From Pseudoalteromonas rhizosphaerae (lineage in GTDB: Bacteria; Pseudomonadota; Gammaproteobacteria; Enterobacterales; Alteromonadaceae), in assembly GCF_902498845.1 (NCBI RefSeq), contig NZ_CABVLM010000018.1, positions 1-64,000 of the forward strand: a DNA stretch of 64,000 nt, in the 5' to 3' direction. Positions 35,763 to 45,900 of the stretch are shown here, piece after piece (position 1 is the first letter of the stretch; every line of letters begins with the position of its first letter). The notes below the pieces were generated by a model, which worked only from the letters and a program-made list of their open reading frames with translations, made no database searches and had not been told where the DNA came from. The position numbers and the translations under genes were made by a program.

Positions 35763-37000
35763 TCAAACTAATTTTAACTATCACTTTGATTGGCTGTTCC
35801 TGCTCTGCAATGTCCAACACATTTGAATATGATGCGAGCTTTCGTTTGCGCCACCAGCAAGTAAACGATCAATCTCTTAAAAATGCCAAAGCAACAACCC
35901 TACTGACACGTGTTGAGGGCAGTTTCATAACAGACTATGAACTAACCTTGTTTGGTCAATATGATTATGTTTGGGCATTGGATAAAGATAGCTATAACTC
36001 CATCACTTACTTTAATGATCACGCCCCTATTCCTGATCCACCTGGAGGTGAGCTTAATCAACTTAATCTGCAGTGGCAGTTTTTGGTCGATTGGCGAGCA
36101 GTCGTAGGCCACCAAGTAATTAGCTTTGATAATGAACGCCATGTTGGCAACGCTGCATATTGGCAAAACGATCAAACATTTGATGCTGCAACACTGCAAT
36201 ATAGAAATGGTTTTAACTGGCAGTTTAACTATAGCTATGTAAACAAAGTTCATCGTATTTTTGGAGATCACAGTATCGCTCGGTTACCCAGCTCCGATTC
36301 TCGATATCCAGAGACTCTAATACGACCAACTAGCGAACTTGGCAATCATCAGCATAATAGTCACTTAATTAATCTTTCCTATAAGTTCAATCCTAATGTA
36401 ACAATTAGTAGCTTCGCTTACTTAGTGGATAATAAAACTGCAGCCGAGTTTTCATCAAACACACTGGGGCTGCACTTAGAAGGCGCAGCAAAACCTGATC
36501 AACTGAAATATAACTACAGTGCGGAAATAGCATGGCAAAAAGATGCAACCAACAATCCTAATAATTATCAAGCATGGTATTTATTAGCGGAGCTAGGTGT
36601 TCAATATCGCAGTCACCGATTAGACGTTGGCTATGAATATTTAGGCGATGATAACAACACCGCCTTTCAAACTAGCTTAGGTACTAACCATAAATTTTTA
36701 GGGTGGGCAGATGTATTTAGCCGCTATGATGAATTAGCTGGCTTGAGCGATACTTATTTATCATACGCTGGTCGTAAAGCTAAAATACGTTGGAAGTTAG
36801 TAGCTCATAGCTTTGAATCTCTTGCTAATAATAAAAAGCTAGGCAATGAGCTCGATTTAGAGCTGGCGTGGCGTTACTCTCGTAAATGGGAATTTAAGTT
36901 ATTAGCCGCTTATTACCAAGCAAAAGACACAGGTTTATACTCGAATATCGCAAACTTTGACTTATCTACAGTTGAAGTGTCGGCCTCTTATAACTTTTAG
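35759..37000 (+). CDS. Outer-membrane beta-barrel, alginate-export-like
   Basis: 413 residues from ATG 35759, which overlaps the anti-sigma stop by four bases; an in-frame start 11 codons upstream is unlikely. Signal peptide MIKLILTITLIGCSCSAMS, then alternating polar/aromatic strands throughout, ending VSASYNF with terminal Phe. The pattern (FRLRHQQVND, GELNQLNLQW, DWRAVVGHQVISFDNERHVG) resembles alginate-export/OprD-like barrels. Substrate unknown. Coupled to the sigma/anti-sigma pair, so it is probably a regulated target of that system. Confidence 0.75.
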   Translation: MIKLILTITLIGCSCSAMSNTFEYDASFRLRHQQVNDQSLKNAKATTLLTRVEGSFITDYELTLFGQYDYVWALDKDSYNSITYFNDHAPIPDPPGGELNQLNLQWQFLVDWRAVVGHQVISFDNERHVGNAAYWQNDQTFDAATLQYRNGFNWQFNYSYVNKVHRIFGDHSIARLPSSDSRYPETLIRPTSELGNHQHNSHLINLSYKFNPNVTISSFAYLVDNKTAAEFSSNTLGLHLEGAAKPDQLKYNYSAEIAWQKDATNNPNNYQAWYLLAELGVQYRSHRLDVGYEYLGDDNNTAFQTSLGTNHKFLGWADVFSRYDELAGLSDTYLSYAGRKAKIRWKLVAHSFESLANNKKLGNELDLELAWRYSRKWEFKLLAAYYQAKDTGLYSNIANFDLSTVEVSASYNF

Positions 37001-37054
37001 TTTTGGATATAAGCTCACTATTTTATTGTGCTTATATCCAAGTAATCACTGTGG

Positions 37055-37696
37055 TTACTTCCAATCATCAGCATTGCCATCATGACTAATTACGACACCT
37101 TCTTGCTCATCGTAAAAGTCGTAGAGGGCATCTGGCATCGGGTTTTGGCGAACATCTAAAAATTCAAGTTTATCTAGGCCATTAATTTGCAAGTCAACAA
37201 GTTTATTATCGAAAAAATAGCCCGTCTTTAAGTTTTTCAGTGCTGATATATCGAGCGTTTTAAGCTGGTTTTGCATCATTCTTACAGTATGCAACGAACT
37301 TAAACCAGACATGTCGAGCGTAACAAGTTGGTTTTTAAATAAATAAAGTTTTTCCAACTTATTCAAAGAGTTAATTTGTAGTAAGTGCAAATCATTATTC
37401 GCTAAATTTAATAATGTTAGCTGTGATAGTTTCCTTAGATCTAGGGACTGCAAATTATTATTAAACAAAGACAACGACTGTAAATTTATAAACTGGTTAA
37501 GCTCTTGCGCATTATCAATACCCATTCCATGACATTTTATAGCAATAAACTCTTCTACATAACGCCATTGATTATCACTTGCTGTTGTTTTGATACAATC
37601 TTTAAACGCATCATCCTCAAAAGAAAGGGAGTTAATAGCTGTATTAGCAAATGCAGAGCAAGAAAAAAAACTAACTAATAGCCACTTCATTTTCAT
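37055..37696 (-). CDS. Exported leucine-rich-repeat protein
   Basis: 213 residues from ATG 37696 (MKMKWLLVSFFSCSAFA signal peptide; an in-frame start ten codons upstream would disrupt it). About five leucine-rich repeats of 20-23 residues (LTLLNLANNDLHLLQINSLN, LEKLYLFKNQLVTLDMSGLS and similar) fill residues 65-195. A Cys pair before the repeats may form a cap disulfide. Leucine-rich repeats bind proteins; the partner is unknown. Convergent with the barrel gene. Confidence 0.8.
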   Translation of the reverse strand: MKMKWLLVSFFSCSAFANTAINSLSFEDDAFKDCIKTTASDNQWRYVEEFIAIKCHGMGIDNAQELNQFINLQSLSLFNNNLQSLDLRKLSQLTLLNLANNDLHLLQINSLNKLEKLYLFKNQLVTLDMSGLSSLHTVRMMQNQLKTLDISALKNLKTGYFFDNKLVDLQINGLDKLEFLDVRQNPMPDALYDFYDEQEGVVISHDGNADDWK

Positions 37697-37890
37697 CAAC
37701 TTTAAATTATTAAATAAACAACACAACTCTAACCCAGCAATTACAACAATTACAGTTTATTTATTACAAATAAAGAAAAAGCTTACTATCATGAACACGC
37801 CTTTAATATTGATTTAACGCATATCGTTTACAGTGATAAAAATGATATTATAAACATCTCGTTATACTCAGCTCAGTAAGGCATATAGCA

Positions 37891-38868
37891 ATGAGTACAC
37901 CTAATTTATCAAGACGCATGCGCAGGCTTCGCCACAGTGACGCAATGCGACAGTTAGTACGCGAATTTGATTTTAATATTGGCGATCTTATCCATCCTAT
38001 TTTTATCGAAGAGTCGTTAACTGAAAGTCTAGAAATATCCACTATGCCTGGTATACAGCGCATTCCTGAACATGCATTAGCCCAAGAAATTACTGAACTG
38101 CATAGATTAGGAATTCAGTATGTTATGCCTTTTGGCATATCGCATCATAAAGACAGTGTTGGCAGTGATACATGGCACGATGATGGTTTACTGGCACGTA
38201 TGATTAAAACAATCAAACAAACATGCCCCGAGATGATGGTAATACCCGACATTTGTTTTTGTGAATATACAGATCATGGACACTGTGGCGTTGTTGAAGA
38301 TAATCAAGTTTGTAACGACGAAACTGTTGCTAATCTTGTAAAGCAGAGTGTGTGCGCAGCAAAAGCAGGTGCCGATATGCTAGCCCCATCTGCGATGATG
38401 GATGGTCAAGTTAAAGCTATTCGAGCAGGCCTTGATAATGCAGGGTTTGAACATGTTGCCATTTTAGCTCACGCCATTAAATTTGCTTCATCTTTCTATG
38501 GTCCATTTAGAGCTGCTGTTGATTGTGAATTAAGTGGTGATCGCAAAGGCTATCAAATGGATTACGCAAATATTCGTCAAGCGCTTCAAGAAGCCCTTCT
38601 TGATGAACAAGAAGGCGCTGATATTCTAATGGTGAAACCAGGCACGCCCTATCTTGATGTCCTTAGCAGCTTGAGAGAGAAAACAAACTTACCTTTAGCT
38701 GCCTACCAAGTTGGTGGTGAGTATGCCGCTATTAAATTTGCAGCATTAGCAGGTGCCCTTGATGAAAAAAAAGTGGTATTTGAAACACTGACCGGCTTCA
38801 AACGTGCAGGCGCTGATTTAATAGTGAGTTATTATACAAAACAAGTTGCACAGTGGTTAAAAGAATAA
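37891..38868 (+). CDS. hemB: Delta-aminolevulinic acid dehydratase (porphobilinogen synthase)
   Basis: Condenses two 5-aminolevulinate molecules to porphobilinogen in heme synthesis. 325 residues. The zinc-type metal site is visible in DICFCEYTDHGHCG (about 118-131), with the Schiff-base lysines in AHAIKFASSFYGPFR and MVKPGTPYLDVL. AAGGCA precedes ATG. Stands alone between the leucine-rich-repeat gene and the DUF4132 operon. Confidence 0.97.
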   Translation: MSTPNLSRRMRRLRHSDAMRQLVREFDFNIGDLIHPIFIEESLTESLEISTMPGIQRIPEHALAQEITELHRLGIQYVMPFGISHHKDSVGSDTWHDDGLLARMIKTIKQTCPEMMVIPDICFCEYTDHGHCGVVEDNQVCNDETVANLVKQSVCAAKAGADMLAPSAMMDGQVKAIRAGLDNAGFEHVAILAHAIKFASSFYGPFRAAVDCELSGDRKGYQMDYANIRQALQEALLDEQEGADILMVKPGTPYLDVLSSLREKTNLPLAAYQVGGEYAAIKFAALAGALDEKKVVFETLTGFKRAGADLIVSYYTKQVAQWLKE

Positions 38869-38885
38869 CCGTTGTCACTTTTTGG

Positions 38886-38963
38886 GCATGTAACATTTTA
38901 GAACACGCTAACCCTATATTGGCTTAGTTTAAACCTACGTAAATATCTTAACGTGTTACATGC
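38886..38963. promoter_or_regulatory. Spaced inverted repeat upstream of the DUF4132 operon
   Basis: GCATGTAACA (38886-38895) and TGTTACATGC (38954-38963) are exact inverted copies 58 bases apart, in the 258-base gap before the first DUF4132 gene. It could be paired operator sites for a looping regulator, or the ends of a folded leader. No promoter could be assigned with confidence. Confidence 0.4.
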
Positions 38964-39126
38964 GCAAAAAAATTAAAAAACAAAACTTGGTCTCGTAAAT
39001 CATAATTTGTCTTGTTTTATAGAGTGGGGATAAGTAATGTTTGCTGTGTTTTTACAAATATTGCTCATAGATAACCGATAAAAAGAGTCAATAATCACCA
39101 CAACTTTGAATAATCAAGGAAGTACT

Positions 39127-42100
39127 ATGTTCAAAAAATTTACTAGTAAGCTTTTCGGTGAAGATAAACAAATAACCATCAAAGATTTATTAATAGTTGC
39201 TTGCCAAGGCTATAACCATACGCAAACAGGCTTAGCCGCTAAGGTTGCTCATTACTTAGTAACAGGAGAAGGAGCTGATTGTCTTAACATATTAAATCAA
39301 CTACCTAATTCGCGCCATTCGCAACTGCCAGGCCACTACTCGGTAAATAATAATGGCGAGTATGATAGACGCTCTTTAGTAGCCATGCAGCATGTTTTAA
39401 AGTCAGCTACAGGCCATCAAAACGACTTTTTACATCGTTTAGGTTTAGTAACAGAGGCGATTGCAAAGCATCACTATTTAAATCATATGGAGTCTAAACT
39501 AACAGGCTGGTTTGCCTTCTTACTGTTTTATTTCAACCAACACACTGATTTTGAATATGACACCAAGGCAACTCAATTCCCTAGTCGTGATGAACTGCTT
39601 ACGCTGCTAGAAACGTATGACCAACCCCTATGGTATATTGATGCCTATATTCTTGAGCGCTCCTATGCACAAAGAGGCCTTATCTATCCAGATCATTTGC
39701 TAGCAAATAGTGATTGGATAACGATTTGTTCAACACCTGAAAAATGCCAACAACTACAAAAAATCGACGCCAGCGGTCGCAATACGCTTTGCCAGTTTCT
39801 ACTTAAGCAGCCGGTAATTCCAACTTCGTTATTACCGTTTTTAGCACAGCTTAGCGCAGATAAGTCCAGTCAGGTGCGTCTGTCAGCTAACAGTGTGATC
39901 CGTAAAATCGATGATGCACAATGCCTTGAGTTTTTCTCTGAACATTATGAAAAGGCGAATGCAAGCACACGAACTCACTGGATAAGCAGTGTGGTTGAGT
40001 GTAGTAATGCATTAATATTACTCGAAACCTGGCAAGCCAGTGAAAAAACAGCATCAGTACACACTAAACTTACACTCGCCATTGAGCAATATCAGTTAAA
40101 GCAGCAAAGCGACAACTTTGATTGGCAGTTGCCTGCATACACAAACGTGAACTTTCACGGTGAGTTTCCAGCGCATTGGGTTGAAGACTGTATGCACAGC
40201 TTAGAAAAGCTAATTGCGCGTTCTGAACGATATATAAAAAACAGCAAGCCCGAAGCACCCGGCAGCTACTGGGCAAAGGCGATAGAGCGTGAAAAAGAAG
40301 AGCTTGCGATATATAAAACGATCACTAAAGATGATGTTGTTCACGCTTTAAACGCTCTAGAACAAGGTCAAAAGCTTGGTAATGACATCTTTTATGACAT
40401 TATCGATGAAGCTAAGTTACTCAAACAGCCAAACATTGCAATAGCACATTTTTTTCAACTGCAGAAAATTGGCAGATGGCACATTAATAATCTGTTAAAT
40501 GCAGCCAATACGAGCAAATTACTGCAAGAGAATCTTAGCGATGTTCGCCAATTACTGCCATTACTAGCAGAATTTAATTTTAGCGTTTGTGACTTAACGA
40601 ACATACTTGTAAGTTCCCATGGTGAAGAGTTGGGTACTCGCCCATTGGCGTTAGAATCAATTGATGTGTGGCCCTTATTCGCCGAGTACCCAGAAACAAT
40701 AGATTACGCACTTGATGGCCTATACACAAAGCTCATCCAGCAAGGAGATGACACAAAGCCAACGATTATCGATCGCCTCGACTCCAAGGATAACTATGAT
40801 AACTACATGGTTATCAACCAAACGCTGGCTTTATTAGCTGATTTTCCTAAACTTCCTCCCCATTGGTTACAACGCATCTATCAATTAGCGTTTGATAGTC
40901 GAAAATCAGTGCGCTTCACGGCACAAGCGACCGCACAAAAGCATGGCATCGTTGTTGAGCGAGTCAGCAAAGAATTACTATCAAGCGGCAATGATACTCG
41001 TAGTATTGCAGCAAAATGGCTGCAAACACTGGCGCTCAGTGATGCCCAACCAGCACTACAACAAGCAATTAGAAAAGAAAAAGATACCGCAATTCGTGCG
41101 CAAATGTTAGATGCCTTGCAGCAATGTGGCGGTGATATTAGTGAATTTACCTCACCAACTGCATTGGCTGAAGAAGCAGCTGCAGGGCTTCAAAAAGCAG
41201 TGCCTAAAAATATGCTTTGGCTGCAACGAGATAGGCTACCTAGCTGTAAATTTGTTAATGGTGAAGCAGTCGACACTGATATTATTTATTGGTGGTGTGT
41301 GCTCGCCGTTAAACTAAAACAGCCCGAAGGTAGTAACTTGCTACATTTGTATTTATCACTGCTTGATGATAATAGCCAAGCACAACTCGCTCACTGTTTA
41401 TTATCAGCATTTATCACCCAAGATACACTTTGCCCCACCGAGCAACAAGCGCATGAATACGCCCAAGCTCATAAGCAGCAAGAGTTTGATATGTATCAAC
41501 GTTGGGCTCAAAGTGAATGGGGGAAACAGTACAAAACGCATACTTTGGAAGATGCATATAATGCGTGTTACAAACAGAAAAAGTCAGAGCTATTAGGTAG
41601 TGCTATTAAAGAAAAAGGTTTGCTCGCCTTAATTATTGGCGGTAAACCGAATGAGCTTTTAGCCCTACTACAACCATATATGAAGCAGTATTATGTACGT
41701 CGAGCGCAGATTGAAGCAATATTGAGTGCTATCGCCAATATTAATGATCCGATAATTATTCAATTTATGCTGTCGTTATCGCGACGTTACCGCACCAAAT
41801 CAATCCAAGAGTTAGCACGTCAGTTAGTTGATAAAATTGCCCAGCGAAACGGCTGGACGACCGATGAACTAGGCGATCGTACCATTCAAACTGCAGGCTT
41901 TGAAAACACGCAAGGGCCAACACCTTTTAATTTAGGTCAGCGTACGCTGCAACTCCAGCTAAGCGATGATCTTAAATTTCAACTACTCAACGAAGAAGGC
42001 AAGGTGCTTAAGTCACTGCCGCAAGCGCGTAAAGATGATGACGATGCAGCCATCAGCGAAACTAAAAAATGGTTTAGCAGCTGTAAAAAAGAGCTAAAAC

Positions 42101-42846
42101 AGGTAATAACGCAACAAACTAGTCGTCTATATGAGTCTATGGTTACTGAGCGTCATTGGCCTGCAAGCGACTGGCAAGAATATTTACATCAGCATCCTAT
42201 CATGTTTCGTTTACTGCAACGTACGCTTTGGCAAGTACAGCTTGATGATGGTTGGCACAGTTTTCGCCCCACAGAAGATGGCGCACTCATTGATACAGAA
42301 GATGATGAAATTAAATTACCAGCCCAGGCCACTATCCGCTTGCTAAGTGGTAATCAACTCAATAGTGAAGCAAGCCAAGCTTGGCAGGCCCACTTAAAAG
42401 ATTACAAAATTAAACCGCTGTTTGAGCAACTCAAGTCGCTTGAAGTAAATATAACTGCAGAACAGTTAGCATTGGATCATCATAAAGGCTTGATGACTGA
42501 TACCTTCACACTACGCAGCTTATTGACCAAAAAAGACTACAAGCAAGGCGACCCTGAAGACGCAGGATTTTTTGATCATTACTATAAACTGTTTGATCAA
42601 TTAGGACTTAGAGTTCAATTTGACTTCAGTGGTAACTGTGTCCCCGAAGAGAATGTTTCTGCAGCTATTTATAGCATCACAATATGGCAATTTAATCCAA
42701 AAGCACGTGGCTGGAACCGCTATGATGCATTACCGCTTACTCAAGTCCCTGCTAATCTGCTTAACGCTATCGCCTTGGATTACGAAGAGGTGGCGAAAAA
42801 GTGTCATGCAGATCCACTGTGGCAGCAAAAGCTACCGTTTAATTAG
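39127..42846 (+). CDS. DUF4132 protein, copy 1 (YehI-like)
   Basis: 1239 residues from ATG 39127, with AAGGA six bases upstream; an in-frame TTG seven codons earlier is less likely. Large, soluble, alpha-helical and HEAT-like through the N-terminal two thirds (for example PPHWLQRIYQLAFDSRKSVRFTAQATAQKHG). The C-terminal ~400 residues are the DUF4132 domain (KKWFSSCKKELKQVI, HPIMFRLLQRTLWQV, LKDYKIKPLFEQL). It matches E. coli YehI/MolR in size and pattern; the molecular function is unknown. First of six genes whose later members correspond to YehL, YehM, YehP and YehQ. Confidence 0.82.
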   Translation: MFKKFTSKLFGEDKQITIKDLLIVACQGYNHTQTGLAAKVAHYLVTGEGADCLNILNQLPNSRHSQLPGHYSVNNNGEYDRRSLVAMQHVLKSATGHQNDFLHRLGLVTEAIAKHHYLNHMESKLTGWFAFLLFYFNQHTDFEYDTKATQFPSRDELLTLLETYDQPLWYIDAYILERSYAQRGLIYPDHLLANSDWITICSTPEKCQQLQKIDASGRNTLCQFLLKQPVIPTSLLPFLAQLSADKSSQVRLSANSVIRKIDDAQCLEFFSEHYEKANASTRTHWISSVVECSNALILLETWQASEKTASVHTKLTLAIEQYQLKQQSDNFDWQLPAYTNVNFHGEFPAHWVEDCMHSLEKLIARSERYIKNSKPEAPGSYWAKAIEREKEELAIYKTITKDDVVHALNALEQGQKLGNDIFYDIIDEAKLLKQPNIAIAHFFQLQKIGRWHINNLLNAANTSKLLQENLSDVRQLLPLLAEFNFSVCDLTNILVSSHGEELGTRPLALESIDVWPLFAEYPETIDYALDGLYTKLIQQGDDTKPTIIDRLDSKDNYDNYMVINQTLALLADFPKLPPHWLQRIYQLAFDSRKSVRFTAQATAQKHGIVVERVSKELLSSGNDTRSIAAKWLQTLALSDAQPALQQAIRKEKDTAIRAQMLDALQQCGGDISEFTSPTALAEEAAAGLQKAVPKNMLWLQRDRLPSCKFVNGEAVDTDIIYWWCVLAVKLKQPEGSNLLHLYLSLLDDNSQAQLAHCLLSAFITQDTLCPTEQQAHEYAQAHKQQEFDMYQRWAQSEWGKQYKTHTLEDAYNACYKQKKSELLGSAIKEKGLLALIIGGKPNELLALLQPYMKQYYVRRAQIEAILSAIANINDPIIIQFMLSLSRRYRTKSIQELARQLVDKIAQRNGWTTDELGDRTIQTAGFENTQGPTPFNLGQRTLQLQLSDDLKFQLLNEEGKVLKSLPQARKDDDDAAISETKKWFSSCKKELKQVITQQTSRLYESMVTERHWPASDWQEYLHQHPIMFRLLQRTLWQVQLDDGWHSFRPTEDGALIDTEDDEIKLPAQATIRLLSGNQLNSEASQAWQAHLKDYKIKPLFEQLKSLEVNITAEQLALDHHKGLMTDTFTLRSLLTKKDYKQGDPEDAGFFDHYYKLFDQLGLRVQFDFSGNCVPEENVSAAIYSITIWQFNPKARGWNRYDALPLTQVPANLLNAIALDYEEVAKKCHADPLWQQKLPFN

Positions 42847-42863
42847 CCGCTATAACAGTAAAT

Positions 42864-42888
42864 GCTGGCCACATTAACGATGGCCAGC
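42864..42888 (+). terminator. Hairpin between the two DUF4132 genes
   Basis: GCTGGCCA and TGGCCAGC form a perfect 8-bp stem around nine bases, 18 bases after copy 1. The tail (GTTTAGAAATC) has few T's, so partial termination or mRNA processing is more likely than full termination. Confidence 0.55.
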
Positions 42889-42927
42889 GTTTAGAAATCA
42901 AGATGATCTATCTAGCAAGGACGTTTT

Positions 42928-45900
42928 ATGCTTAATACGTTAAACACGCCTCCGAACACAGACATTGCTGAACTATTAACTCTTGCCTGTAAAGGCTATG
43001 AAATAGCAGAATCAGGTCTCGCTCATAACGTTACACATTACTTATTACATGGGGAAAATCCCCGTTGTTTAATTACTTTAGCACAGCTTCCCGATACAAA
43101 AAGTAAACAGGCACCTGGTTGCTATGACTGGGAAGCAGCAGAAGCGATGTGGCAAGTACTCATGTCTACTCAAAGCCAGCAACTGGACTTTTTGCATCGC
43201 TTAGGTTTAGTCGTTGCTTGTTTTAACGAGCCCTATTTTGATGCGTTTAGCCATGTACTTTCGAGCTTTGATAACTGGTTTGCCTATCTTCTAAACTTCC
43301 TGAACAGGCAATTTAAAACGCATACAGCGTCATCTGTAGAGCAATTACCCAATCGACACACACTACTGAAATTATTAAAAGTATATCAATTACCTAGCTG
43401 GTACATTGATGCTTTTATATTAGAGCGTAATAACAAGTATGTTCCAGCAGAGTATGCCCAATACTTACTCACACATACCAACTGGCTGAGTGTCAGCAAC
43501 GAGCCTAATTTCGATCAACAGCTACAACAACTTCATAGCGAAGGTCGTTACATTTTCTGTTGTCAACTGACGCAGTACTGTGAACTACCCAACACCTTAC
43601 TACCGCTAGTAATGACATTAGCGGATGATTCCACCAGCAAAGTACGTCAGGCGGCGGCGCTTGCCTTCACACGCCTTGATACAGCAATGTGGGTCAACTA
43701 CCTTAAAAAACACTATCAAAGTGCTAACACCACCACCCAAGCCCATTGGATTACGCTTATTAGCCGTTATGATGCAGCGCAACCACTTTTAACTCAATGG
43801 CTAAGTGAAACAAAAAGTAACGTGTTGCAGCAACAGATCACACAAACACAGCATGAATATCAGCTGATACAAAAAAGTCAGTATTTTGATTGGCAACTAC
43901 CAAGCCTCTCCCCCATTTCTATCAGCCATGATTTTCCAGAGCGTTGGCTTGATGTTTGCCAGCAAGTGTTAATCACAGAAATAGCCAAAGCGGAACAAGA
44001 AATTGCAACGGCGCAGCAAGCGCTTTTGGATTATCCGCAAAATTGTCACCAAAGGCAGCAACGTTTGGCATCTGATCGTGCCGACTTACAAGGGCTACGC
44101 TCACTTACGCCAGAACAACTTGCCCAAGCGCTCGCCCAGCTACAGCAACGCCAAATACAAACACAGCCCGGCTACGATATTATTTATAGGCTAGTTGATA
44201 ATAAATACGCAGCCCAAATTATTGGCGAAGCTAAACTGATGAACCAAAGTGATGCTCAACTAGTGCACTTTTTCCTATTAGCTACTGGTTTATTTTATGG
44301 GCTTTCAACGGTACTCGAAGAGCCTCACCCTAGTAAATTGATCCAACGTGATATCAAAGATATACGCCAGTTACAGCCAGTACTGCACCCTTTTGGTATT
44401 AGCCCTAGCGATTTAACTAATTACATCCTTGATATTAGACATGAACCTAGTGGCAGCCTCCCGATAGCTTTAGAGTCATTTGAAATATGGCCGCTATTTG
44501 CGCACTATCCACAAACCATGGTACTAGCACTTGATGGCCAACTGAGCAGCGCAACATTTAGTTCAAGTACCGACTCATGGATCATTGAGCCACGTCTAAA
44601 TGATCGTATCGATAGCACGCGCACTACTGAACAAGCATTGGCCCTATTAGCTGATTTTCCTACGATACCGCCCTATTGGCTCGAACGCATATATCAACTC
44701 GCCTTTGATAATCGCAAACAAGTGCGCAAGTTAGCGCAATACGCCGTGCAGCAGCATGAATTACTCATTGAAAAAATAACGACAGGTTTAGCATCAAGTA
44801 ATAAAGAAACCCGCAACCTCACTGCACAGTGGTTAACTCACCTGCAACACCCTGATGCGAAGCCCGCACTGCAAGACGCGATCACCACAGAAAAAGATAC
44901 CACTACTCGTAACCAATTATTAGATGCGCTACAACAATGCGGCGGTGATATTAGCTATTTTATCACCCCCGCTATTTTAGCTGAAGAAGCAGCTACAGGG
45001 CTCAAAAAAGCAGCCCCTAAACATATGGCGTGGCTACAAAAAGCTATGTTACCCAATTGCCACTTTCGTCATGGCGACCCTGTGGAGCCAAGCATTATAT
45101 ATTGGTGGTGTGTGTTAGCCGTAAAGCTTAAACAACCCCAAGGGAGCAACCTATTAAGGTTATATTTATCACTACTCGATGATGACAGTCAGGCTCGCCT
45201 AGGCCACTTTTTATTATCTGCTTTTATAAGTCAAGATACGCTTGCCCCTTCTGATCAACAGGCGCATGACTATGCGCAAGCAAATAAGCAACGCGAGTAC
45301 AACAGGTACCAAGATTTAGCGCAATATGATTGGGGCCAAGAATACGCTACACGCACATTACTCGATGCTTACAATGCATGTTACAACTTATATAAATCTC
45401 AATTGCATGGCTCGGCTATTAAAGAAAAAGGCTTACTGGCATTAATTAATGGTGGTAATCCCCAAGCGTTGTTAGCACTGATCCAGCCGTATATGAAAAA
45501 ACACTATCTGCGCCGTACACAAATAGAAGCGATGATCAGCGCCATCGCTCACATCAACAATACAGTGATTATCCAATTTATGCTGTCGATAGCCCGCCAA
45601 CATCGTACCCAATCAATACAAGCGTTGGCGCGCGAGCTAGTTGGCCAAATTGCAAAGCGTAACAGCTGGACGACTGATGAATTGGCAGATCGCACCATCC
45701 AAACCACTGGCTTAGAGCATATACAAGATCCAACACCGTTTAGCTTTGGCAATCGCACTTTACAACTGCAACTGAGCGACTCACTTAAGCTGCAACTACT
45801 AAACGAAGAAGGCAAGGTGATTAAATCGCTGCCACAACCACGCAAAGAGGATAGCGAAGAGCAGATCAACCAAACTAAAAAATGGTTTAGTGGTTGTAAA

